Shown: positions 25,268 to 34,620, numbered from the stretch's first letter. The stretch: DNA of 64,000 nucleotides from Pseudonocardia parietis (GCF_017876315.1 NZ_JAGINU010000001.1:3596001-3660000); one strand, 5' to 3'. The notes: generated from the letters alone by a model not told the origin. Program-made: numbers and translations.

Positions 25268-26457
25268 TCAGAACGAGCGGGGCAGGCCGAGACTCTCGCC
25301 GACGTAGTTGCGGGCCATCTCGTTGCTGATCGGGCCGATGCGGTAGAGGCGCGCGTCGCGCCAGTAGCGCTGCATGTCGAACTCCTCGGCGTAGCCGTAG
25401 CCGCCGAGCACCTGGATGCCGAAGTCGGCCGACTCGACCGCCCACTCCGAGGTCAGGCACTTCGCGGTGGTCGCGGCGACACCACTGGGTTGCCCGGCCT
25501 GTTCGAGCCGGGCGGCCCGATAGGTCAGCAGCCGCGCCGCCTCCAGCTTCATGGCGATGTCGGCGATCCGTGCTGGATCGCCTGCATGCCGCCGATCGGC
25601 TTGCCGAAGGCCTCCCGCTGCCCGGCGTAGGTCACCGCGTCCTCCAGCACGCCCCGCAGGATCCCGGTGCACATCGCCGCGACCATGATCCGTTCGGCGT
25701 TGAGCGAGGACGTCACCTGCCGCCAGCCCTCGTCGAGGGTGCCCAGCAGGTCGTCGTCGGGTACGAACACGTCCTCGAAGCGCACCTCGCAGGAGCCGAG
25801 CGACCGCATCCCGATCTTCGGGATCGGGGTCGCGGTCAGCCCCTCGGACCGCCGGTCGACCAGGAACACCGACAGGCCGCGGGAGGGTTTCGCGTGCTCG
25901 CCGGTGCGGGCGACGACCATGATGCGGTCCGCGACGTGTGCGGTCGTCGACCAGATCTTGGTGCCGCGCAACACGTGTCCACCGTCCACCGGGCGGGCGC
26001 GGGTCGTCATGGCGCGCAGTACGTCGGTTCCCCCGTCGGGCTCGGTCATGGCGAACGCGAAGCGGAGATCACCCGCGGCGACCCGCGGCAGGTAGTGGCG
26101 CCGCTGGGCCTCGCTCCCGTGGTTCAGCACGGCCCGGGCGCCGGACCACACCGTGATCCCCCACATCCAGGCGAGCCCGGCGAGGGACCGGGACAGCTCC
26201 TCGCAGACGATCGTCTGCTCGACCAGCCCGCCGCCCTGCCCGCCGTACTCCACCGGGATGCCGATCCCGTTCAGCCCGGCGGCGGCGATCCGCCCGGCGA
26301 GCGCCTCGGGGAACTCGGTGGCCGCCTCGAGCTCGCGGGCGACCGGCTTCGGGCACTCGCGTTCGACGAAGTCGCGGACCATGTCGCGCAGTGCGCGCTG
26401 CTCGTCGGTGAGGTCGAGCACCGGGTCGGTGACCGGCGGGTCGGAGGTGGCCGTCAT
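25268..26457 (-). pseudogene. acyl-CoA dehydrogenase, frameshifted near the C-terminus
   Basis: The main frame from ATG 26457 gives a good dehydrogenase: IPVEYGGQGGGLVEQT, FAMTEPDGGTDVLRAMT, GTKIWSTTAHVADR and GQREAFGKPIGGMQAIQ. It then ends prematurely. The family continuation (RIADIAMKLEAARLLTYRAA to GGYGYAEEFDMQRYWRDARL) is in another frame and reaches 25268. A single missing base near 25570 explains the break. Catalytic residues in the tail would be lost. The ATGA overlap with the LLM gene upstream shows it belonged to that operon. Sequencing error cannot be excluded. Confidence 0.85.
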
Positions 26458-27518
26458 GTCGTCGCCTTCCCCGTCCGGTCCTGCAAGGGACCGATGACCT
26501 CGGCACCGAAGCGGGCGATCGCCTCGAGGGTCGCCTCGTGCCCGGGGCCGCCGGGCTGGCGCATCCGCAGGGCGAGGTAGTCCGCCCCGGTCCGCGCCCG
26601 CCAGTCGGTGATCTCGGCGCGCAGCTCCTCGCCGGTGCCGTAGAGGAACCGTCCGGGCGCGACGAGCTGCGGGGTGAAGTCCGCCCGGGACCCGACGTCG
26701 CGGACCCACGGTTCGAACTCCGGGAGGTAGACGCCGACGTTGAAGTAGAGCCGGTGCACGGCCATCGCGTGCGGGAGCCACACCTTCTCGCACGCCGCGC
26801 GGGACTCGCCGATCCAGGCGTCGCGGAACATCCCGATGCCCACCTCCCGCCCGGCGCGGGCCGCCTCGGCGCGGACGGTCGCGGCCAGCTGCGCGACGAC
26901 GTCGACGTGCCGCTGCGGGTCGCTGAGCCACAGGTCCGCCCGCCGGGCCGCGAGCGCGAGGCCCCGCGGCCCGTGCGATCCCATGATCACCTCGGGGCGC
27001 CGGCCCCCGTAGGGCGCGGGTGTCACGTGTCCCTGCCAGCGCCCGGTCCGGCCGGTGACGTCGAACGGTTCGCCGCTCCAGGCCGCGTCCACGACGTCGA
27101 GCAGGTCCCGGAGCAGGTCGAACCGGGCGTCGCGATCGACGCCGTAGAGCCGGAAGTCGGCCGGCAGGTGCCCGACCCCGACGCCCAGCATGGCACGGCC
27201 CCTGGTCAGCCAGCTCGTCATCGCGACGTCCTCGGCCAGCCGGACGGGATGGTGGAGCGGGGCGGGCACGACGGCCTGCCCGACGCGGATCCGGCGGGTC
27301 CCCTCGGCCAGCGCCGCCCCGGTCAGCAGCGGCGACACGATCCCGCCGCCGCGGGTCTGGTGGAACTCCGGGAGGAAGAACGCGTCGAACCCGGCCTCGT
27401 CGGCCGCGCGTACCTCGGCCCGGAGCTGGTCGAGCAGGACGTCGAGCGGGCTCTCGACGTCCTGGATCGGGCACACGAGACCGAACCGCACCGCGCCTCC
27501 CCGTTCCGGGATACTCAC
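26454..27518 (-). CDS. LLM class flavin-dependent oxidoreductase
   Basis: A 354-residue bacterial-luciferase-like protein. FGLVCPIQDVESPLDVLL opens the TIM barrel, FDAFFLPEFHQT follows, and TRGRAMLGVGVGHLPADFRLYG is the usual flavin-barrel segment; VIMGSHGPRGLALAARRADLWLSD marks the second half. Members use FMN or F420 for mono-oxygenation or hydride transfer. A GTG start at 27518 lies only nine bases from the palindromic operator at 27527-27548, so the regulator would overlap its promoter. It shares ATGA with the acyl-CoA dehydrogenase gene downstream. Confidence 0.9.
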   Translation of the reverse strand: MSIPERGGAVRFGLVCPIQDVESPLDVLLDQLRAEVRAADEAGFDAFFLPEFHQTRGGGIVSPLLTGAALAEGTRRIRVGQAVVPAPLHHPVRLAEDVAMTSWLTRGRAMLGVGVGHLPADFRLYGVDRDARFDLLRDLLDVVDAAWSGEPFDVTGRTGRWQGHVTPAPYGGRRPEVIMGSHGPRGLALAARRADLWLSDPQRHVDVVAQLAATVRAEAARAGREVGIGMFRDAWIGESRAACEKVWLPHAMAVHRLYFNVGVYLPEFEPWVRDVGSRADFTPQLVAPGRFLYGTGEELRAEITDWRARTGADYLALRMRQPGGPGHEATLEAIARFGAEVIGPLQDRTGKATT

Positions 27519-27526
27519 CCGGAACG

Positions 27527-27548
27527 TATCAGACGACTGTTTGGTAGA
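27527..27548. promoter_or_regulatory. 20-bp palindromic operator, copy 1 (LLM-dehydrogenase operon)
   Basis: Read on the minus strand the site is TACCAAACAGTCGTCTGATA, one base from the five-copy consensus TACCAAACGGTCGTCTGATA. It lies immediately before the GTG of the flavin-dependent oxidoreductase and after the end of a TetR gene. Its symmetry and placement over the start region suggest repression by a TetR-type dimer. Confidence 0.65.
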
Positions 27549-27568
27549 ACAGCGTCCGCGGGCGGTGC

Positions 27569-28231
27569 TCAGCCGCGGACGGACTTCCCGGATGTCGCGC
27601 GCGTCGGACGGGGCGGTGCGGCCAGTGCCCCGGACAGACCGTGCACGCCACCGCCGGCCAGCAGGCCGCCGAGGACCAACGCGAACATCTCGTCGGCCAG
27701 TGCCTGGTCGGCGTCGGTCCCGCGGGGGACGAACCAGTGCTGCATCCAGTCGAGCATCCCGACGATCGCGCGCGCCGCGATCCGCGGGCTGCCGGGCAGC
27801 GACAGCTCGCCGTTGCGGGCGCCCTCGGCGATCAGCGACTCGATCGCCGAGACGTACTGCCGGTCCATGTCGTCGAACAGCGCGAAGGCGGGGGAGCGGG
27901 GCCGGCCGACGTGCTGCAGGTAGACGAACGCGGCGGGGTAGTGGTCGGTGAACACCCGGACCTGGATCCGGATCAGCTCGCGCAGCCGGACCGCGACGCT
28001 GCTCCCGGTGTCCTCGCGCAGGCGTTCCAGCTCCTTGAGCAGCGCACGCGCCGGGCCCTCGACCACGGCCAGCAGCAGCTCCTCCTTGCTCCCCACGTAG
28101 TTGTAGACGCTGCCCTTCAGGATGCCGACGCGGGCGCCGATCCCCTCGAGGGTCGCGTGGTCGTAGCCGTGCTCGCGGAACTCCTCACCGGCTGCGGTGA
28201 CCAGGTCCGTCCATCGGCTGGGCCGGGGCAT
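27569..28231 (-). CDS. TetR family transcriptional regulator
   Basis: A 220-residue regulator with the helix-turn-helix around residues 10-50: VTAAGEEFREHGYDHATLEGI, then GARVGILKGSVYNYVGSKEELL. The C-terminal half is typical of regulators with acyl-CoA or hydrophobic ligands (HWFVPRGTDADQALADEMF). It lies between the SDR-P450-thiolase operon and the LLM gene, all on the minus strand, and is a candidate owner of the palindrome found just after its end. It could be co-transcribed from the thiolase operon. Confidence 0.9.
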   Translation of the reverse strand: MPRPSRWTDLVTAAGEEFREHGYDHATLEGIGARVGILKGSVYNYVGSKEELLLAVVEGPARALLKELERLREDTGSSVAVRLRELIRIQVRVFTDHYPAAFVYLQHVGRPRSPAFALFDDMDRQYVSAIESLIAEGARNGELSLPGSPRIAARAIVGMLDWMQHWFVPRGTDADQALADEMFALVLGGLLAGGGVHGLSGALAAPPRPTRATSGKSVRG

Positions 28232-28267
28232 CGTTCTCCTTCGCTCGGGGCCGGGTCGGGTCGGGTG

Positions 28268-29056
28268 TCAGTGCATGGTCCAGCCGCCGTCCACGCACAG
28301 CGTGCTGCCCGTGATGTAGGAACCGGCGGGCGACGTCAGCAGCAGCAGCGCCCCCGCGAGCTCGTCGACCGTGCCGATGCGCCCCATCGGGATCCGCTCG
28401 ACCGCGCGGGTCAGCGCATTCTCGCTCGCGACGAGCGGCGCGGTCATCTCGGTCTCGACGTAGCCGGGCGCGAGCGCGTTGACCCGGATGCCGTGCCGGC
28501 CCGACCACTGCTGGGCCAGGTCCCGGGTGAGCCCGAGCAGTCCCGCCTTCGACGCGGAGTAGGCGGCCTGCGGGACCGTCCCGGCGGTCAGGCCCAGTGC
28601 CGAGGCGACGTTGACGACGGCCCCGCCCCGTCCGCCCTCGATCATGGCGCGCCCGGCGGCCTGGCACATCTGCAGGGCGCCGACGAGGTTGGTCTGCAGC
28701 AGCCCGGCGGCGCGTGCCGGGTCGTCGTTCTCGGCGCGGGCCGCGTACCCGGTCCCGGCGTTGTTCACCAGGATGTCGGGGCCGCCCAGCTCCTGGCGGG
28801 CGGCCTCGACGAGTGCCCGGCAGTCCTCGGCCTGCGCGACGTCGGTCCGGACCGCCACGCAGCGCCGGCCCAGTGCCCGTACCGAGCGGGCGACCTCCTC
28901 CAGCTCGGTGGTCCGGCGGGCGCCGATGGCGACGTCGGCTCCCGCGGCGGCGAGCACGAGGGCGAACCGGGCTCCGAGCCCGGAGGAGGCGCCGGTGACG
29001 ACGGCGGTGCGGCCGTCGAGCCGGAACGCGGCGAGCGGGTCCGGTGGCGCGGTCAC
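28268..29056 (-). CDS. short-chain dehydrogenase/reductase
   Basis: A 262-residue classical SDR. TAVVTGASSGLGARFAL is the NAD(P) Gly-rich loop near residue 17-30, NNAGTG near 95 follows, and the active site is in the YSASKAGLL segment with the Ser in NVASALGL. The C-terminal GSTLCVDGGW is the usual end. A GTG start at 29056 overlaps the P450 stop as GTGA. It is the last gene of a four-gene operon with a P450, thiolase and DUF35 protein, and probably oxidises a hydroxyl introduced by the P450 or formed during ring or side-chain cleavage. Confidence 0.93.
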   Translation of the reverse strand: MTAPPDPLAAFRLDGRTAVVTGASSGLGARFALVLAAAGADVAIGARRTTELEEVARSVRALGRRCVAVRTDVAQAEDCRALVEAARQELGGPDILVNNAGTGYAARAENDDPARAAGLLQTNLVGALQMCQAAGRAMIEGGRGGAVVNVASALGLTAGTVPQAAYSASKAGLLGLTRDLAQQWSGRHGIRVNALAPGYVETEMTAPLVASENALTRAVERIPMGRIGTVDELAGALLLLTSPAGSYITGSTLCVDGGWTMH

Positions 29057-30294
29057 GACGCCGCGATCCGCACCGGGAACGACTCCATCCCCCGCGACAG
29101 CAGGACCGGTGCCCAGCTGGGTTCCTCGACCAGAGCCGGGCCGGGAAGCCGTTCGAGGATCCGGCGCACCGCGATCCCGGTCTCCAGCCGCGCCAGCGGC
29201 GCGCCCAGGCAGTAGTGCATCCCGATCCCGAACCCGAGCTGGCGCCCCTGCTGCCGGGTGATGTCGAAGCGGTCGGGATCGGCGAAGACCTCGGGGTCGC
29301 GGTTCGCCGACGAGGGGCTGAGGAACACCCGCTGCCCCCGGCGCAGCAGGCGCCCGCGCAGCTCGACGTCCTCGGCCATCACCCGGGCCACCGTCTTGGC
29401 CGGGCCGTCGAAGCGCAGCATCTCCTCGACCGCGCTCCCCGTGAGGTCGGGGTCGGCGGCGAACAGGGCGGCCTGGTCCGGGTGCCGGAGCATCGCCCGG
29501 ACCCCGCAGCCGATCAGGTTGGTGGTCGTCTCGTGCCCGGCGAACAGCAGGAGCACGCCGGTGGCGATGACCTCGTCGTGGGTCAGCGCATCGTGCTCGT
29601 CGCGGGCGGCGATCAGCCCCGACAGCAGGTCGTCGGCGGGCTCGCGGCCCCGCTGCGCGACCAGATCGGTCAGGTAGCCGGTCAGCTCGGCCATCCCGCG
29701 GGAGCCGCGGTCGTGCCGGCCGGAGTCGGCCATCCCGCCGAAGACCAGCCCGGTGATCTGGTCGGACCACTCCTTGAAGTGCTGCTGGTCGGAGCGCGGC
29801 ACGCCGAGCATCTCGGCGATGACCGAGGCGGTCAGGGGATAGGCGAGCTCACCGATGACGTCGATCCGGTCGCCGCCGCGCCCGAGCGCGGTGTCGAGGA
29901 GCTCGTCGACCAGCTCTTCGATCCGGGGCCGGATCCGGCCGACCGCGCGGGGGGTGAAGCTGCGGCTGAGCAGCCGGCGCAACCGGGTGTGGTCCGGCGG
30001 GTCCTTGAAGACCATCCACTCCTCGAGCACGCCGAAGGCGGCCCGCAGGCCCGGGTCGGTGTCCGGGCCCTCCAGCTTGGCCTGCCGGTAGGGGGTGATC
30101 CGGTCGGAGGAGAAGCGCGCGTCGCGCAGCGCCGCGTCGACGTCGTCGAACCGGGTGACGAACCAGGAACGGAATCGCTCGCTCCAGTGCACGGGATCGT
30201 GCTCGCGCATCGCGGCGAGCATCGGGTAGGGATCGGCGACGGCGGCCGGGGACAGCAGGTCCGCGTGTGCGACGTCGGTGGCGGTCAGGGTCAC
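29053..30294 (-). CDS. cytochrome P450
   Basis: A 413-residue bacterial soluble P450. The I-helix LLLFAGHETTTNL (oxygen-activating Thr), the K-helix EEMLRF (ExxR) and the heme loop FGIGMHYCLGAPLARLE with the axial Cys are all intact. It needs a ferredoxin and reductase that are not encoded nearby. The GTG at 30294 overlaps the thiolase stop, and its own stop overlaps the SDR start, so it is translationally locked into the operon. Likely job: hydroxylation of the pathway substrate. Confidence 0.95.
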   Translation of the reverse strand: MTLTATDVAHADLLSPAAVADPYPMLAAMREHDPVHWSERFRSWFVTRFDDVDAALRDARFSSDRITPYRQAKLEGPDTDPGLRAAFGVLEEWMVFKDPPDHTRLRRLLSRSFTPRAVGRIRPRIEELVDELLDTALGRGGDRIDVIGELAYPLTASVIAEMLGVPRSDQQHFKEWSDQITGLVFGGMADSGRHDRGSRGMAELTGYLTDLVAQRGREPADDLLSGLIAARDEHDALTHDEVIATGVLLLFAGHETTTNLIGCGVRAMLRHPDQAALFAADPDLTGSAVEEMLRFDGPAKTVARVMAEDVELRGRLLRRGQRVFLSPSSANRDPEVFADPDRFDITRQQGRQLGFGIGMHYCLGAPLARLETGIAVRRILERLPGPALVEEPSWAPVLLSRGMESFPVRIAAS

Positions 30295-31439
30295 GGTGCC
30301 TCCAGCACGGCGACGGCGCAGGCGTTCCCGTCCAGCACGGACACCCCGCCGCCCATGGTCTCGACCAGGCCGAGGCGTGCGCCGTCGACCTGGCGCCCGT
30401 TCGCGTGGCCGCGCAGCTGCCACACGATCTCGGCGATCTGGGCCAGTCCGGTGGCCCCCAGCGGATGCCCGCGCGACAGCAGGCCGCCGGAGGGGTTGAC
30501 CGGGAGGGAGCCGCCGAGGGCGGTGGTGCCGTCGGCGGCCGCCCGGCCGCCCTCTCCCGGGCCGACGATCCCGAGCGCCTCGGTGGTGACGACCTCGCCG
30601 ATGGTGAACGCGTCGTGCACCTCGGCGACGTCGACGTCGGCGACCGAGTCCAGCCCGGCCGCCTCGATCGCGTCGGCCGCGGTGTCCCGCACGATGTCGT
30701 GTCCCCAGACGTGCGGGGACCGGTGGTCCCACGGCGCGCCGCTGCGCAGGGCGATCCCACGGACGGTGACGGCGGTGCCGGTGACGTCGGTGCCGGTACC
30801 GGTGGCCGGGCCGAGGACGGCGGCGGCCGCGCCGTCCGAGGTCGGGCAGCACTGCAGCACGGTGAGCGGGTCGGAGATCATCCTGGAGTCCAGGACCTCG
30901 GCCACGGTGTAGCTACCCGAGTACTGCGCCCGCGGGTTGTGCAGGGCGTGGGCGTGGTTCTTCACCGACACCGCGGCGAGCTGCTCCTCGGTCGCGAGCC
31001 CCAGCTGCAGGTAGCGCGCGGCGCCCATCGCGTAGAGCGCGGGCAGGGCGAGCCCGCCGCGTTGCTCGGGATCGGTGGGCTCCGGGGTGATCGCCCCGGA
31101 GAAGGCGCTGCTCATGTGCTCCAGCCCCAGTGCCAGCACGTTCCGGTACCGGCCGAGCCGCACGGCCTCGTGGGCCTCGACGAAGGCGGTGGTGCCGCTG
31201 GCGCACGCGTTCTCGACGGTGATCACCGGGACGCCGGTGATGCCGAGCGCCCGCAGTACCCGCTGGGCGACCCCCGCGGGCCCGAACACGGTGCCGACCC
31301 ACACGGCGTCCACCCGCGTGGTCCCGGCGTCGGCCAGCGCCTCGGTCACCGCCCGGTGGGCGAGCGCGACCAGGTCCTGATCGGGCTGGCGGCCGAAGTG
31401 CGACGTGCCGACGCCGAGCACGCCGACCTGCCCGCTCAC
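30291..31439 (-). CDS. thiolase family protein (acetyl-CoA acetyltransferase / SCPx-type)
   Basis: A 382-residue thiolase. The nucleophilic Cys sits in VENACASGTTAFVEAH near residue 85, ALHNP and NPSGGLLSRGHPLGATG (near residue 330) give the His of the active site, and a C-terminal ETMGGGVSVLDGNA fits the SCPx/non-decarboxylating group that works with a DUF35 partner. The GTG at 31439 overlaps the stop of the DUF35 gene. Such pairs release acetyl- or propionyl-CoA, or run aldol reactions, in steroid side-chain degradation; transfer to this case is inference. Confidence 0.92.
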   Translation of the reverse strand: MSGQVGVLGVGTSHFGRQPDQDLVALAHRAVTEALADAGTTRVDAVWVGTVFGPAGVAQRVLRALGITGVPVITVENACASGTTAFVEAHEAVRLGRYRNVLALGLEHMSSAFSGAITPEPTDPEQRGGLALPALYAMGAARYLQLGLATEEQLAAVSVKNHAHALHNPRAQYSGSYTVAEVLDSRMISDPLTVLQCCPTSDGAAAAVLGPATGTGTDVTGTAVTVRGIALRSGAPWDHRSPHVWGHDIVRDTAADAIEAAGLDSVADVDVAEVHDAFTIGEVVTTEALGIVGPGEGGRAAADGTTALGGSLPVNPSGGLLSRGHPLGATGLAQIAEIVWQLRGHANGRQVDGARLGLVETMGGGVSVLDGNACAVAVLEAP

Positions 31440-31828
31440 GACGCCACCTCGACCTGCGGGTCGCCCGCGTCGGACGGGCCCAGCAACCGGACCCGGGTGC
31501 CGAGCGGCAGCGGGTCGGCGGTGCCCACCACGTGGGCGAGCACCCGCGGGCCGTCGTCGAGGTCGACGTAGGCGAGGCCGTAGGGCGGGGTGCGTCCGGG
31601 AACCGGGATCCGCACGACCGTGCTGCTCCAGACCACACCGCCCGGCCCGAAGGTCGCGGGATCGGCCGGACCGCCGCAGTCGGGGCACGACGGCCACGGG
31701 TAGGCGGCCACGTGACCGCAGGCCGGGCAGCGGATGCCGCGGATCTCGTCGGAGCCCGGGCCGGCGTGCCACCGGGGCCGGGGATCGAGATCGCTCACGT
31801 CCGGCGGGCGACTGGCTGTGGGGTTCAT
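31436..31828 (-). CDS. DUF35 / Zn-ribbon and OB-fold protein, thiolase partner
   Basis: A 130-residue protein with a rubredoxin-like zinc ribbon (IRCPACGHVAAYPWPSCPDCG, Cys pairs at about residues 34/37 and 48/51) followed by an OB-fold (VVRIPVPGRTPPYGLAYVDL). These proteins form complexes with thiolase-like enzymes and bind acyl-CoA. The ATG at 31828 is chosen; an in-frame TTG at 31846 adds six residues. The GTGA overlap with the thiolase supports a 1:1 complex. It is first in the operon SDR-P450-thiolase-DUF35. Confidence 0.9.
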   Translation of the reverse strand: MNPTASRPPDVSDLDPRPRWHAGPGSDEIRGIRCPACGHVAAYPWPSCPDCGGPADPATFGPGGVVWSSTVVRIPVPGRTPPYGLAYVDLDDGPRVLAHVVGTADPLPLGTRVRLLGPSDAGDPQVEVAS

Positions 31829-32039
31829 CGGCGGAGATATAAACAAACCCCGGGTTGCTTAGCAAGGGACAGCAACACGGGAGAACGCACATCGGGCGGG
31901 GCATGTTGACTTTGCAGGTGAAGCGGGTCACTATCTCTCCCGCCGATAGCTACCCGCCGTTTGTCAACGTGGACGAGGCCGAAGGCGCGTCCGGTGGCCG
32001 GGTGGTTCACTCCCACCAAGATCCAGGAGGGCCCGACCT
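31829..32039. promoter_or_regulatory. divergent control region between thiolase operon and LLM-ligase operon
   Basis: About 210 bases. TTGACT at 31906-31911 and CACTAT at 31929-31934, 17 bases apart, form a strong plus-strand promoter for the LLM gene. An 11-base palindrome TTGCTTAGCAA lies near 31857-31867 on the side of the thiolase operon. CTATC/GATAG arms flank nine bases at 31931-31949, overlapping the -10. CTACCCGCCGTTTGTCA at 31950-31966 is weakly similar to the shorter TetR-like sites of this window. AGGAGGG precedes the LLM gene. Confidence 0.5.
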
Positions 32040-33149
32040 ATGCAGTTCGGCCTGTTCGCCATGCCCGAGCACCCGCCGATCGAGAACTGGACGCTGTCCT
32101 ACGATCGGGACATCGACGACATCGTCCTGGCCGAGAAGCTCGGGTTCTCCGAGTACTGGATCGGTGAGCACCACACCGGCGGCTTCGAGAACGTCCCGGT
32201 GCCGGAGTACATGATCGCCAAGGCGTCGGCGGTGACCAGCCGGATCCGCCTGGGCACCGGGGTGGTGAACCTGCCCTACCAGGACCCGTTCCAGGTCGCC
32301 GAGCGACTGGCCTTCCTCGACCACCTCACGCACGGCCGGCTCGAGTACGGCTTCGGCGGCGGGGGCCTGCCCACCGACCAGGCCCTGTTCGGCCTGGAGC
32401 GTTCCGAGGCCGCCCCGCGGACCAACGAGGCGCTCGAGATCATCGAGCGGCTGCTCACCTCCGAGGACCCGGTCTCCTACGAGGGCGTCTACTGGAAGTA
32501 CGAGAACCGCCAGATCCAGGTCGGGCCGTACCAGGAGGTGCCGCCCTTCTCGATCGCCGGGCTGACCGGGACCCACAACTACGCCCGCTGCGGCTCGAAG
32601 GGCTGGAAGGCGCTCTCGGTCTACTTCGCGCCGACCGACAACCGCGGCTACGAGGGCGCTCCCGACCTCAAGGCGCACGCGAACGCGCTGGTCACCGCGG
32701 CGGCCGAGGCGGGACTCGACCCCGCGGTCGCCCGTCGAAACTGGCGCATCAGCCGTGAGGTCTACGTCTCGGACAACCGCAACCAGGCGATGAACGAGAT
32801 CCGGGAGGGTGTCAAGCGGTCCTACGAGTACCTGCTGGGACTCGGCCTCGGCGCCCTGATGAAGAAGGGCGAGGGCATGGACGATGCGGACCTCACCTTC
32901 GAGTGGATGGCCGAGGAGATCCCCTGGATCATCGGCAGCCCCGACGACTGCATCGCCCAGATCCGCGAGCTCGAGGAGGAGACCGGCGGGTTCGGCACCC
33001 TGCTGATCAACGCACGGGACTGGGTGACCACCGACCGCTGGAACCGCTCGCTCGAGCTGTTCGCCCGCTACGTGACGCCGCCGTTCACGCCGCGGGAGAA
33101 CCTCGCCCGCCGCAACCGGCTCGCGGACGTGGCGCTCGGCCGCGCGTGA
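32040..33149 (+). CDS. LLM class flavin-dependent oxidoreductase (luciferase-like)
   Basis: A 369-residue alkanal-monooxygenase-like protein. MQFGLFAMPEHPP begins strand one, LGFSEYWIGEHHTGGFENVPVPE is the active-site loop with the conserved His pair, and LTHGRLEYGFGGGGLPTDQ follows. The longer family and HHTGG motif fit FMNH2-dependent monooxygenases of cyclic ketones, alkanes or terpenes. It heads a plus-strand operon with a PaaK-like ligase and is divergent from the P450-thiolase operon. A flavin reductase is not encoded nearby. Confidence 0.93.
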   Translation: MQFGLFAMPEHPPIENWTLSYDRDIDDIVLAEKLGFSEYWIGEHHTGGFENVPVPEYMIAKASAVTSRIRLGTGVVNLPYQDPFQVAERLAFLDHLTHGRLEYGFGGGGLPTDQALFGLERSEAAPRTNEALEIIERLLTSEDPVSYEGVYWKYENRQIQVGPYQEVPPFSIAGLTGTHNYARCGSKGWKALSVYFAPTDNRGYEGAPDLKAHANALVTAAAEAGLDPAVARRNWRISREVYVSDNRNQAMNEIREGVKRSYEYLLGLGLGALMKKGEGMDDADLTFEWMAEEIPWIIGSPDDCIAQIRELEEETGGFGTLLINARDWVTTDRWNRSLELFARYVTPPFTPRENLARRNRLADVALGRA

Positions 33150-33222
33150 TCGACCGGCCCGGGCGCCCGGAGTGGGCGCCGGGCCGGGCGGCGAGCACGG
33201 TGAACGCAACCGAGGAGAAGCG

Positions 33223-34620
33223 ATGAACGCCGACGCGCGGGGGTTCCCCCGTTTCTGGGACGAGGAGCGGGAGACCCGGCCCCCCGAGGTCCGGGACAAG
33301 CTGGTGCTGGAGCGGATCCGCGCCCAGCTCGAGTACGTCTACCGGGAGCTGCCGTTCTACCGGCGGCACTACGACGCGCACGGGTTCCGTCCCGAGCACG
33401 TCCGGACCCTCGAGGACTTCACCACGAAGGTCCCCGTCATCACCAAGAAGATGCTCGTCGCCGACCAGGCCGAGCACCCGCCGTTCGGCAGCTACACGCG
33501 GGACTTCACCGCTCCCGGCGGCGGCACCGGGCTCGCCCGGATCCACGGCTCGTCGGGCACCTCCGGGACACCGACGATGTACGCGGTCTCGACGGGGGAC
33601 TGGGAACGCGCCGCCGACGTGCACGCGATGGCCCAGTGGTGCGCCGGGATCCGGCCGGACGACATCGCCCAGGTGGGGTTCCCCTTCGGTCTGTTCTTCG
33701 GCGGCTGGGGCGTGCTCCAGGGACTCGAACGCATCGGTGCCACGGTGTTCCCGCTCGGGGTCACCGACTCGGAGAAGCACCTGGAGCTGATCGCCCGGCT
33801 GGGTTCGACGGTGTTCACCGCGACGCCGTCGTACTGCATCCACCTGCTCTCGGTGGCCGAGCGGATGGGGATCGACCTGGCCGCGAGCACCGTGCGGACG
33901 CTGCTGGTCGGCGGTGAACCCGGGGGCTCCCTGCCCGGGACTCGCCGGATCATCGAGGAGGGCTGGGGCGCGACGGTGGTGGACGCCGGCTCCACCTCCG
34001 AGATGTACCCGTTCCAGACCAGCGTCGGCTGCACCGCGGGTACCGGCACCCATCTGATCTCCGACGAGGTGCACACCGAGATCGTCGCTGGCGACGACCT
34101 CAACGCGCCGACTCCGGTCGGCACCCGTGGCGCGGTCGTCTACACCCACCTCTGGCGCGAGTCGCAGCCCATGATCCGGTTCGCGCCGGGCGACGAGAGC
34201 TACCTCGACACCGGGACCTGCCCGTGCGGGCGGACCTATCCCCGGCTGCCCGAGGGGGTCCTCGGCCGGCTCGACGACATGCTCGTGATCCGCGGGGCGA
34301 ACGTGTTCCCCTCGGCGATCGAGACGGCGCTGCGCACGATCGGCGAGCTGGGCCCCGAGTTTCAGATCCGGGTCACCCGCACCCGTGCCCTCGACGAGAT
34401 CGAGGTGCTCGCCGAGCTCGGGCACGACGCCGTGTCCGCGGAGGCCGCACTCACCGCCGACGCCGTCGCGGCCCGGCGGGCCGAGGTGGCCGGGCGCACC
34501 GAGGCGGCGCTCAAGCGGACCGTGAACATCACCGTCCCGGTCCGGCTGCTGGAGCCGGGGACCCTCCCCGAGACGACCTTCAAGGCCCGCCGCGTGGTCG
34601 ACGAGCGGCCCCGCGCCTGA
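33223..34620 (+). CDS. phenylacetate-CoA-ligase-like AMP-forming acyl-CoA ligase
   Basis: A 465-residue PaaK-family enzyme. HGSSGTSGTPTMYAVS near residue 110 is the ATP loop, GGEPGGSLPGTRR near 230 and GSTSEMYPF near 260 are typical, and DDMLVIRGANVFPSAIE near 350 is the C-terminal hinge. It activates an aromatic or alicyclic carboxylate to its CoA ester. The ATG at 33223 is preceded by GAGGAGAAG. It follows the luciferase-like gene by about 70 bases, so ring oxygenation and activation of the resulting acid are probably linked. Confidence 0.92.
   Translation: MNADARGFPRFWDEERETRPPEVRDKLVLERIRAQLEYVYRELPFYRRHYDAHGFRPEHVRTLEDFTTKVPVITKKMLVADQAEHPPFGSYTRDFTAPGGGTGLARIHGSSGTSGTPTMYAVSTGDWERAADVHAMAQWCAGIRPDDIAQVGFPFGLFFGGWGVLQGLERIGATVFPLGVTDSEKHLELIARLGSTVFTATPSYCIHLLSVAERMGIDLAASTVRTLLVGGEPGGSLPGTRRIIEEGWGATVVDAGSTSEMYPFQTSVGCTAGTGTHLISDEVHTEIVAGDDLNAPTPVGTRGAVVYTHLWRESQPMIRFAPGDESYLDTGTCPCGRTYPRLPEGVLGRLDDMLVIRGANVFPSAIETALRTIGELGPEFQIRVTRTRALDEIEVLAELGHDAVSAEAALTADAVAARRAEVAGRTEAALKRTVNITVPVRLLEPGTLPETTFKARRVVDERPRA

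Noticed and set aside
31950..31966. Short-form palindrome before the LLM gene at 32040
   Set aside because: Only one half-site is well matched, so it is kept as a note in the control region and not counted as a site.
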